The translations under genes and the position numbers were made by a program. Positions 1 to 5,191 of a stretch of 8,922 bases of DNA are shown here, in pieces; position 1 is the first letter of the stretch; each line of letters begins with the position of its first letter. This stretch comes from CAYXAA01 sp964462985 (GTDB lineage: Bacteria > Pseudomonadota > Alphaproteobacteria > Rhizobiales > Stappiaceae): the NCBI GenBank assembly GCA_964462985.1, contig CAYXAA010000075.1:1-8922 (forward strand), given 5' to 3'. Under the pieces are notes generated by a model. That model worked only from the letters and a program-made list of their open reading frames with translations, did no database searches and had not been told where the DNA came from.

Positions 1-721
1 TCATCTGCTCGTTGAGGTAGTACTCGCGCTGGGTCTTCTCCATCTGGCGCTTGACCCGCGAGCGGATCCGCTTCTCGACCTGGAGAACCGAAATCTCGCT
101 CTCCATCAGGCCGAGCACACGCTCGAGCCGTTCGGCAACGGAAACGATGCCGAGGATCTCCTGCTTTTCCGGGATCTTCACGGCAAGGTGCGAGGCGATC
201 GTGTCGGCGAGCTTGGAATAGTCGTCGATCTGGCTGACCGCTCCGAGCACCTCGGGCGAGACCTTCTTGTTCAGCTTGACGTAATTCTCGAACTCCGACA
301 CCACGGAGCGGGCGAGAGCCTCGACCTCGACCTTCTCGCCGGGATTTTCCGGCAGAACCGCGGCACGCGCCTCAAACAGGTCCTGGCGGTCGGTATAGCC
401 ATCGATCTCGGCCCGCGCGGCGCCCTCGACCAGCACCTTCACGGTGTTGTCGGGAAGCTTCAGAAGCTGAAGCACCGTTGCCAGCGTGCCGATCTTATAG
501 ATGTCTTCCGGGGCCGGATCGTCGTCGGAGGCGTTGACCTGCGTTGCCAGCAGGATCTGCTTGTCCGAGTTCATCACCTCCTCGAGCGCGCGAATCGATT
601 TCTCGCGGCCGACGAAGAGCGGGACGATCATATGCGGGAAGACGACGATGTCGCGGAGCGGCAGAACCGGGAACACGCCGCCCTCCGCATCGCCCCTCGC
701 CCGCGTCTCGTGCTCAGTCAT
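1..721 (-). CDS. lon: ATP-dependent protease Lon, N-terminal part (cut by window edge)
   Basis: Lon is a cytoplasmic homo-oligomeric AAA+ serine protease that degrades misfolded and short-lived regulatory proteins. Only the first 240 codons are in the window; the ATPase and Ser-Lys protease domains lie to the left of position 1. The visible part is the substrate-binding LAN/PUA-like domain. It has the family motif LPLRDIVVFPHMIVPLFVGR at about residues 20-39, then a charged helical stretch ending in REYYLNEQM, which is the usual start of the long helical region before the ATPase. The ATG at 721-719 is chosen because a strong ribosome binding site, AAGGAAAGGA (737-728), lies just upstream and no other in-frame start is closer. 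lon is the last gene of the tig-clpP-clpX-lon order, separated from clpX by about 430 bases, so it probably has its own promoter. The family call is secure; full length and catalytic residues cannot be checked here. Confidence 0.96.
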   Translation of the reverse strand, partial: MTEHETRARGDAEGGVFPVLPLRDIVVFPHMIVPLFVGREKSIRALEEVMNSDKQILLATQVNASDDDPAPEDIYKIGTLATVLQLLKLPDNTVKVLVEGAARAEIDGYTDRQDLFEARAAVLPENPGEKVEVEALARSVVSEFENYVKLNKKVSPEVLGAVSQIDDYSKLADTIASHLAVKIPEKQEILGIVSVAERLERVLGLMESEISVLQVEKRIRSRVKRQMEKTQREYYLNEQM

Positions 722-874
722 ATCTTATCCTTTCCTTGCGAACCCGCCGCCCCCATAAGGCAGGCGCGACCGGGCTCTTGAGCGGCGACGGCTGATCCGC
801 GACGCGGATGCCTGTCCGGCCGAACCCGCCACCTCCCCTGAGCATGACGGGACTCGCCCCACCGCTGGTCGACC

Positions 875-906
875 TATTAGGTGGCTACCCGGTGATGGGG
901 TGTCAA
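875..906 (-). promoter_or_regulatory. possible lon promoter (weak)
   Basis: On the minus strand a perfect TTGACA (906-901), preceded by GC to give CTTGACA, lies about 180 bases upstream of lon. The best AT-rich candidate for a -10 box is CTAATA (880-875), but the spacer is 20 bases, longer than the usual 16-18. A heat-shock (RpoH) reading is tempting because CTTGAC and CCCCAT both occur, but they are directly adjacent instead of 11-16 bases apart. This is offered only as the best candidate. Confidence 0.25.
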
Positions 907-911
907 GCCGA

Positions 912-947
912 CCTCCGGCATAGCTGGCAATCGCAACTTTCCGGAGG
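912..947. repeat. 7-base inverted repeat upstream of lon
   Basis: CCTCCGG (912-918) and CCGGAGG (941-947) form perfect inverted arms around 22 bases. On the minus strand the pair lies immediately upstream of the TTGACA candidate -35 box of lon. It does not match the CIRCE heat-shock element. It could be an operator, a weak hairpin or chance in GC-rich DNA. Confidence 0.3.
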
Positions 948-1154
948 CTGGCCGATCAACGGCGAGTCGTCCAGCGAAGAACAACAGACCGCCAAATCCA
1001 GGCCCGGCGAACGCTCGGGCCACCGAGAGACTGGCGCAAATATCCGAGAAAGCCCCACCAAACACACAGACACCGGTCCGCACCCGATCGAGGTACAAAC
1101 CGGTGGCCGTGAATTGAAGCCTCAAGAACCAGCGCTGCTGCCGTGACCCTGCGT

Positions 1155-2420
1155 CTATGCGCTGGTGACAGAGGACTCGGCCCTGTCTTCGTAGATGTAG
1201 AGCGGCCGTGCCTTGCCGTCCACAACCTCGGGAGAGATGACCACTTCCTTCACGCCCTTGAGACCGGGAAGCTCATACATGGTATCGAGCAGGATCGCCT
1301 CGAGGATCGAGCGCAGGCCCCGAGCGCCGGTCTTGCGGTCGATCGCCTTGCGGGCCACCGCCTTCAGCGCATCCTCATGGAAGGTCAGGTCCACGTTCTC
1401 CATCTCGAACAGCCGCTGGTACTGCTTGACCAGAGCGTTCTTCGGCTCGGTCAGGATGGTCACCAGCGCCTCTTCGTCAAGATCCTCGAGCGTCGCGATC
1501 ACCGGCAGACGGCCGACGAACTCGGGTATGAGGCCGAACTTCAGGAGGTCTTCCGGCTCCAGCTCGGAGAACAGCTCACCGGTGCGCCGGTCCTCGGGGG
1601 CCTGGACATTGGCCTTGAAGCCGATAGAAGTCTTGCGGCCGCGGTCGGAAATGATCTTCTCGAGACCGGCAAAGGCACCGCCGCAGATGAACAGGATGTT
1701 GGTCGTGTCGACCTGGAGGAACTCCTGCTGCGGATGTTTGCGCCCGCCCTGGGGCGGCACGCTGGCGACGGTGCCTTCCATGATCTTCAGCAGGGCCTGC
1801 TGGACGCCCTCGCCCGACACGTCGCGGGTGATCGAGGGATTGTCGGCCTTGCGGCTGATCTTATCGACCTCGTCAATATAGACGATGCCCCGCTGCGCCC
1901 GCTCAACATTGTAGTCGGCGGCCTGCAGCAGCTTCAGGATGATGTTTTCGACATCCTCGCCGACGTAGCCCGCTTCGGTGAGCGTCGTGGCATCGGCCAT
2001 GGTGAACGGCACGTCGAGAATGCGGGCCAGCGTCTGCGCCAGCAGCGTTTTGCCGCAACCGGTCGGGCCGACCAGAAGGATGTTTGATTTTGCCAGCTCG
2101 ACGTCGTTGTTCTTCGACGCGTGGTTCAGCCGCTTGTAATGATTGTGCACGGCGACCGACAGCACCTTTTTGGCGCTGTTCTGGCCGATCACGTAATCGT
2201 CGAGAACCGCACGGATCTCCTGCGGGGTCGGAATCCCGTCGCGCGACTTCACCAGCGAGGACTTGTTTTCCTCGCGGATGATGTCCATGCACAGCTCCAC
2301 GCACTCGTCGCAGATGAAGACGGTCGGGCCAGCGATAAGCTTGCGCACCTCATGCTGGCTCTTGCCGCAGAACGAGCAGTAGAGCGTGTTCTTGGAGTCG
2401 CCGCCGCTGGCCTTGCTCAT
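1155..2420 (-). CDS. clpX: ATP-dependent Clp protease ATP-binding subunit ClpX
   Basis: ClpX is a hexameric AAA+ unfoldase that recognises tagged or degron-bearing proteins and threads them into ClpP in the cytoplasm. The product is 421 aa, normal for the family. In order it shows an N-terminal zinc-binding domain with four cysteines (C15, C18, C37, C40), Walker A GPTGCGKT (118-125), the pore-loop GYVG (151-154), Walker B IVYIDE (179-184), an RKH pore motif (227-229), the ClpP-docking IGF loop (266-268), an arginine finger in EFVGR (R304) and sensor 2 in GARGLR (R367). All hallmark residues are intact, so it should be active and able to dock ClpP. The ATG is supported by GAGG (2434-2431) eight bases upstream. 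It lies 229 bases downstream of clpP on the same strand, and an AT-rich segment between them probably holds its promoter. In alphaproteobacteria ClpXP also degrades cell-cycle regulators such as CtrA. Confidence 0.98.
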   Translation of the reverse strand: MSKASGGDSKNTLYCSFCGKSQHEVRKLIAGPTVFICDECVELCMDIIREENKSSLVKSRDGIPTPQEIRAVLDDYVIGQNSAKKVLSVAVHNHYKRLNHASKNNDVELAKSNILLVGPTGCGKTLLAQTLARILDVPFTMADATTLTEAGYVGEDVENIILKLLQAADYNVERAQRGIVYIDEVDKISRKADNPSITRDVSGEGVQQALLKIMEGTVASVPPQGGRKHPQQEFLQVDTTNILFICGGAFAGLEKIISDRGRKTSIGFKANVQAPEDRRTGELFSELEPEDLLKFGLIPEFVGRLPVIATLEDLDEEALVTILTEPKNALVKQYQRLFEMENVDLTFHEDALKAVARKAIDRKTGARGLRSILEAILLDTMYELPGLKGVKEVVISPEVVDGKARPLYIYEDRAESSVTSA

Positions 2421-2591
2421 ATGTTCAACCTCGCATGCTGGAGAAGGTCCTTAGCCTTCCCGCTGCTTTCCGGTGGGGGACGCGGCGCGGCGCCTGATGC
2501 CCCCGAATTCCCGGACTTTCGACGCACCGACATGCATCTTCGAATGTCATCATGCTTCCGCCTAAAAAATCAATATTGGTTTAAGGCGAAT

Positions 2592-2609
2592 GCATGACAG
2601 CCGTCATGC
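2592..2609. repeat. hairpin-forming inverted repeat between clpP and clpX
   Basis: GCATGAC (2592-2598) and GTCATGC (2603-2609) are perfect 7-base arms around a 4-base loop. On the minus strand it follows the clpP end by about 40 bases and precedes the AT-rich segment. No T-run follows it directly, so it is not a standard intrinsic terminator. It may stabilise the clpP 3' end or serve as a protein binding site. Confidence 0.4.
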
Positions 2610-2627
2610 CGGTCCTTCTCTATTTCT

Positions 2628-2647
2628 GGACGGCCTCAAGGCCGTCC
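2628..2647 (-). terminator. strong GC hairpin directly after clpP, atypical terminator
   Basis: GGACGGCC and GGCCGTCC form a perfect 8-base-pair stem with a 4-base loop (TTGA on the minus strand), starting two bases after the clpP TGA. The stem is very stable, but on the minus strand it is followed by AGAAATAG and not by a U-tract, so efficient Rho-independent termination is uncertain. It may act mainly as a 3' end stabiliser or a Rho-assisted terminator. In the plus direction it is followed by a run of five T, but no plus-strand gene ends there. Confidence 0.45.
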
Positions 2648-2649
2648 GA

Positions 2650-3285
2650 TCATTTTTCCGGCGTCGCCGCGAGGGACGCACGATCCGTGATCACCTCGTC
2701 AATGATGCCGAAATGCTTTGCCGTCTCGACGGTCATGAAGTTGTCACGCTCCAGAGCCTCCTCGACTGCATCGAGAGTCTGCCCGGTATGCTTGACGTAA
2801 ATGTCGTTCAGTCGCCGCTTCAGCTTCAGGATTTCCTGCGCGTGCAGCATGATGTCCGCGGCATTGCCACGGAAGCCGCCTGACGGCTGGTGCACCATCA
2901 CCCGCGCATTGGGAAGACCGAAACGCATGCCCTTGGTCCCGGCAGCGAGCAGCAGCGAGCCCATGGACGCAGCCTGGCCGATGCACAGTGTCGAGATCTC
3001 CGGCCGGATGAACTGCATCGTGTCGTATATCGCCAGCCCCGACGTCACCAGACCGCCTGGCGAGTTGATATAGAGCGCGATCTCCTTGGACGGGTTCTCC
3101 GCCTCCAGGAAGAGCAGCTGAGCGCAGATCAGCGCCGCCCCATGATCCTCGATCGGACCGGTGAGGAAGATGATGCGTTCCTTCAGGAGCCGCGAATAGA
3201 TGTCGAACGCGCGCTCGCCGCGGTTCGTCTGCTCGACGACCATGGGAACGAGCGTGTTGACGGCGAAATCGACAGGATCCTTCAT
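2650..3285 (-). CDS. clpP: ATP-dependent Clp protease proteolytic subunit ClpP
   Basis: ClpP is the 14-mer serine protease chamber that works with ClpX (and ClpA where present) to degrade unfolded substrates in the cytoplasm. The product is 211 aa with the chosen start. The catalytic triad is complete: Ser107 in QAASMGS, His132 in MVHQPSGG and Asp181 in ERDNF. The conserved INSPGG strand (73-78) and the hydrophobic-pocket region LVPMVVEQT near the N-terminus are present; the short residues before LVPM are probably a propeptide removed by self-processing. The ATG at 3285-3283 is preferred over an in-frame GTG at 3327 because it has GGAAGAGG just upstream and gives the usual family length. It lies between a strong terminator after tig and clpX, so it is probably transcribed from its own promoter in 3286-3473, perhaps with clpX. 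Confidence 0.98.
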   Translation of the reverse strand: MKDPVDFAVNTLVPMVVEQTNRGERAFDIYSRLLKERIIFLTGPIEDHGAALICAQLLFLEAENPSKEIALYINSPGGLVTSGLAIYDTMQFIRPEISTLCIGQAASMGSLLLAAGTKGMRFGLPNARVMVHQPSGGFRGNAADIMLHAQEILKLKRRLNDIYVKHTGQTLDAVEEALERDNFMTVETAKHFGIIDEVITDRASLAATPEK

Positions 3286-3329
3286 GCCTCTTCCATGCCC
3301 TAGATCAGCCTGCCTTGAACCGGACACGG

Positions 3330-3360
3330 CTCAATGCAGGGCGTGATCGCCTCTCAATGC
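3330..3360. repeat. 8-base direct repeat in the clpP upstream region
   Basis: CTCAATGC occurs at 3330-3337 and again at 3353-3360, 23 bases apart start to start, about two helical turns. On the minus strand the copies read GCATTGAG and lie 45-75 bases upstream of the clpP start. The spacing would suit a dimeric regulator or tandem half-sites, but a chance repeat cannot be excluded. No convincing -35/-10 pair was found in the surrounding clpP leader (3286-3473). Confidence 0.3.
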
Positions 3361-3473
3361 CTGGAGCACCTTGTCCGCGCCGAACGACGCTGGATACCCC
3401 GTGGGCGCCTTCGGCGATACCGCGCCGTCCTTGGCAAGGCGGCCGCCCGGGCGCGCCGCCCGTCCGTGAGTCG

Positions 3474-3506
3474 AAAAAAGCGACACCCATACATAGGGGA
3501 TGTCGC
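3474..3506 (-). terminator. Rho-independent terminator of tig
   Basis: On the minus strand a hairpin with arms GCGACATCC and GGGTGTCGC (nine pairs including one G-U) closes a 9-base loop and is followed immediately by six T (3479-3474). This is a textbook intrinsic terminator about 65 bases after the tig stop. It separates the tRNA-Leu/tig transcript from clpP. Confidence 0.92.
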
Positions 3507-3571
3507 TCCGTTTCGAAAGATAGGCATCCGACCGCGTCCGGCAAGATGGTGCCCACGCGGCCGTCCGGAGG

Positions 3572-4918
3572 TCAGGCGGCAGCCTCTTCCTCGTCTTCCT
3601 TCATCAGCTCTTCCTTGGTGACGGTCTTGTCCGTGACCTTGGCGAGCTCGAGGATATAGTCGACCACCTTCTCCTCGTAGATTGGAGCGCGAAGGCTGGC
3701 GAGGGCCTGCGGATTGCTCCGGTAGAATTCGAACACCTGCTGTTCCTGGCCCGGGAACTGGCGAACCCGGTCATAGAGGGCGCGCTGCACCTCCTCGTCG
3801 GTGACCTCGATCCCGTTCTTCTCGCCGACCTCGGAAAGGACGAGGCCGAGACGGACGCGGCGCTCGGCGATCTTGCGGTAGTCGGCCTTGGCCGCCTCTT
3901 CCGTCGTGTTCTCATCTTCGAAGGTCTTGCCGGACCGTTCCATGTCGGCCAGGACCTGGCGCCACACACCCTCGAACTCGTTCTCGACCAGCTTCTCCGG
4001 CAGGTCGAACGAGTAATGCTCATCAAGTGCATCGAGCAGCTGGCGCTTGACCTTCTGCCTGGTCATGGCGCCGAACTGGCTTTCGATCTGGCCCCGGACG
4101 ATTTCCTTGAGCTTGTCGAGCCCCTCGAGGCCGAGAGTCTTGGCGAACTCGTCGTCGATGGCGACCTCGCCCGGCGCCGCGACCTCCTTGACAACGATGT
4201 CGAAGGTCACCGCTTTCCCGGCGAGATGCGGAACCTGATAGTCCTCGGGGAACGAGACCTCGATCGTCTTCTCGTCACCGGCCTTCAACCCGACCAGTTG
4301 CTCCTCGAAGCCCGGGATGAACGTCTTGGAGCCGATCACGATCTGACCATTCTCGTCGGAACCGCCCTCGAAGGGGGTGCCGTCGAGCTTGCCAACGTAG
4401 CTCATCGAGACGCGGTCGCCCTCCTCGGCCGCGCCGTCCTTCGGCGTGAACGGCCGGTTGCTCTCGGCGATCCTTGCGATCTGCTCATCGATCTCGGAAT
4501 CCGGAATCTCGACCACGGGGCGCTCGATCGAGATGGTCGAGAAGTCGACAAGCTCAAAGCTCGGCAGCAGGTCGTAGCTCAATCGGTACGACAGATCGGC
4601 ATCACCCGCGAGGATCGCTTCCGCCTCTTCCTCCGGAAGATCAATGTCGGGCTGCAGCGCCGGCTTCTCGTCGCGATCGCTGATGGCCTTCTGGCTCGTC
4701 TCCGAGATCATGTTCGAAAGAAGCTCGGCCATCGCCTGGCGACCATACAGGCGCTTCAGATGAGCGGTCGGCACCTTGCCCGGACGGAACCCCTTGATGC
4801 GCACCTTGCCCTTGAGATCTTCAAGGTAGGCATCGAGCCGCGTCGCCAGTTCGGAGGCCGGAACAACGACCTTCAGTTCGCGCTTGAGCCCCTCGGCTAC
4901 GGTTTCGGTTACCTGCAT
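3572..4918 (-). CDS. tig: trigger factor, ribosome-associated chaperone and prolyl isomerase
   Basis: Trigger factor binds ribosomal protein L23 at the exit tunnel and shields nascent chains. The product is 448 aa, slightly longer than the E. coli protein. The N-terminal ribosome-binding domain carries the signature GFRPGKVP (43-50), in which F44 and R45 are part of the L23-contacting loop. A central FKBP-type peptidyl-prolyl isomerase domain spans about residues 163-248 (GDRVSMSYVGKLDG at its start), followed by the helical C-terminal chaperone arms and an acidic tail (EDEEEAAA). The ATG at 4918-4916 is chosen because the protein there begins MQVTETVAEGLKREL, the family N-terminus. The reading frame stays open upstream through the tRNA-Leu gene, which is not coding. 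The ribosome binding site is weak: GAGGA sits about 14 bases upstream. It lies 110 bases downstream of the tRNA on the same strand and is closed by a strong terminator. Confidence 0.98.
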   Translation of the reverse strand: MQVTETVAEGLKRELKVVVPASELATRLDAYLEDLKGKVRIKGFRPGKVPTAHLKRLYGRQAMAELLSNMISETSQKAISDRDEKPALQPDIDLPEEEAEAILAGDADLSYRLSYDLLPSFELVDFSTISIERPVVEIPDSEIDEQIARIAESNRPFTPKDGAAEEGDRVSMSYVGKLDGTPFEGGSDENGQIVIGSKTFIPGFEEQLVGLKAGDEKTIEVSFPEDYQVPHLAGKAVTFDIVVKEVAAPGEVAIDDEFAKTLGLEGLDKLKEIVRGQIESQFGAMTRQKVKRQLLDALDEHYSFDLPEKLVENEFEGVWRQVLADMERSGKTFEDENTTEEAAKADYRKIAERRVRLGLVLSEVGEKNGIEVTDEEVQRALYDRVRQFPGQEQQVFEFYRSNPQALASLRAPIYEEKVVDYILELAKVTDKTVTKEELMKEDEEEAAA

Positions 4919-4943
4919 GGTGCTGTGCTTCGTCCTCGATATT

Positions 4944-4962
4944 GACCGGCTTGTTGCCGGTC
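4944..4962. repeat. hairpin in the tig 5' leader
   Basis: GACCGGC (4944-4950) and GCCGGTC (4956-4962) form a perfect 7-base-pair stem around a 5-base loop, between the tRNA-Leu 3' end and tig, about 25 bases upstream of the tig start. In the minus direction no T-run follows, so it is not an intrinsic terminator. It could be a 5' leader structure of tig or a processing element between the tRNA and the mRNA. Confidence 0.45.
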
Positions 4963-4994
4963 TTTTGTCCGTTCGCTTGAGATTTGTGCCTGGC

Positions 4995-5019
4995 GCCCGG
5001 TCTGCAATCGGACCCGGGC
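4995..5019. repeat. hairpin just after tRNA-Leu
   Basis: GCCCGGTC (4995-5002) and GACCCGGGC (5011-5019) can pair as eight base pairs with one bulged base around an 8-base loop, starting about ten bases downstream of the tRNA 3' end on the minus strand. There is no following U-tract. It may mark the tRNA trailer cleavage region or a weak terminator. Confidence 0.35.
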
Positions 5020-5028
5020 GAGGAAGCG

Positions 5029-5113
5029 TGGTGCGGGCGGAGGGACTTGAACCCCCACGGCTTGCGCCACCAGAACCTAAATCTGGCGTGTCTACCAGTT
5101 CCACCACGCCCGC
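5029..5113 (-). tRNA. tRNA-Leu, anticodon UAG
   Basis: An 85-base class II tRNA. The acceptor arms GCGGGCG (5113-5107) and CGCCCGC (5039-5033) pair fully, with discriminator A and an encoded CCA (5031-5029). The anticodon stem CCAGA/TCTGG encloses loop TTTAGGT with anticodon TAG (5079-5077), which reads CUA and probably other CUN leucine codons. The D-loop GGTAGACA, a long variable arm (TGGCGCAAGCCGT) and the T-loop GTTCAAGTC are all present as expected for tRNA-Leu. It has its own strong promoter upstream and tig follows on the same strand, so the two may share a primary transcript. Confidence 0.97.
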
Positions 5114-5147
5114 GACGCCCGAGAACGCCCGAAGCCGAGGCGCGGCC

Positions 5148-5175
5148 TCTATAACACCGCGGTGACGACCGTCAA
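5148..5175 (-). promoter_or_regulatory. sigma-70-type promoter of tRNA-Leu
   Basis: On the minus strand TTGACG (5175-5170) is followed after 16 bases by TATAGA (5153-5148). A GC-rich run (GGCCGCGCC) follows the -10 box, the kind of discriminator common at stable-RNA promoters under stringent control. The predicted start, around 5140, leaves a leader of about 27 bases before the tRNA. It lies between the nnr stop and the tRNA, so it is independent of nnr. Confidence 0.7.
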
Positions 5176-5191
5176 AGCAAAAACACCGAGA

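Larger units (their letters stand above)
722..1154. other. clpX-lon intergenic region, no gene seen
   Basis: This stretch of 433 bases separates the clpX stop from the lon start. Short open frames exist on both strands, but none has a good ribosome binding site or a recognisable protein. I see no hairpin followed by a T-run, so there is no clear intrinsic terminator for clpX, and read-through into lon is possible. It holds a candidate -35 box for lon and a 7-base inverted repeat, described separately. The remainder looks like unconstrained GC-rich sequence. Confidence 0.6.
2421..2649. other. clpP-clpX intergenic region with AT-rich upstream element
   Basis: These 229 bases hold two perfect hairpins near the clpP end and an unusually AT-rich segment (about 2562-2585) in otherwise GC-rich DNA, followed by a GC-rich leader up to the clpX ribosome binding site. 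On the minus strand the AT-rich segment reads TTAA-N7-TTGA and then a run of six T. It is the likeliest location of a clpX promoter, but no pair of -35 and -10 boxes stands out. TTGATT with TGACAT at 17 bases is the best I can offer, and its -10 match is poor. Confidence 0.45.

Noticed and set aside
893..907. RpoH-type heat-shock promoter for lon (CTTGAC with CCCCAT)
   Set aside because: The two boxes are adjacent, whereas RpoH promoters need 11-16 bases between them.
808..1146. Small open frames in the clpX-lon gap on both strands
   Set aside because: They have no ribosome binding site and low-complexity products (proline and arginine rich), and they start at poor codons.
1143..2087. Long plus-strand open frame opposite clpX (314 codons)
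   Set aside because: It is antisense to clpX, arises from high GC at third positions, and gives no recognisable protein.
3286..3327. Upstream GTG start for clpP
   Set aside because: It adds 14 residues unlike ClpP leaders; the ATG at 3285 has GGAAGAGG immediately upstream and gives the normal length.
4016..4945. Long plus-strand open frame opposite tig (309 codons)
   Set aside because: Same cause: antisense shadow of a strongly conserved gene, with a charged low-information product.
4919..5107. N-terminal extension of trigger factor starting MVELVDTPDLGSGG
   Set aside because: This is the tRNA-Leu gene and its trailer read in frame with tig. The tRNA cloverleaf is complete, and the family N-terminus begins at 4918.
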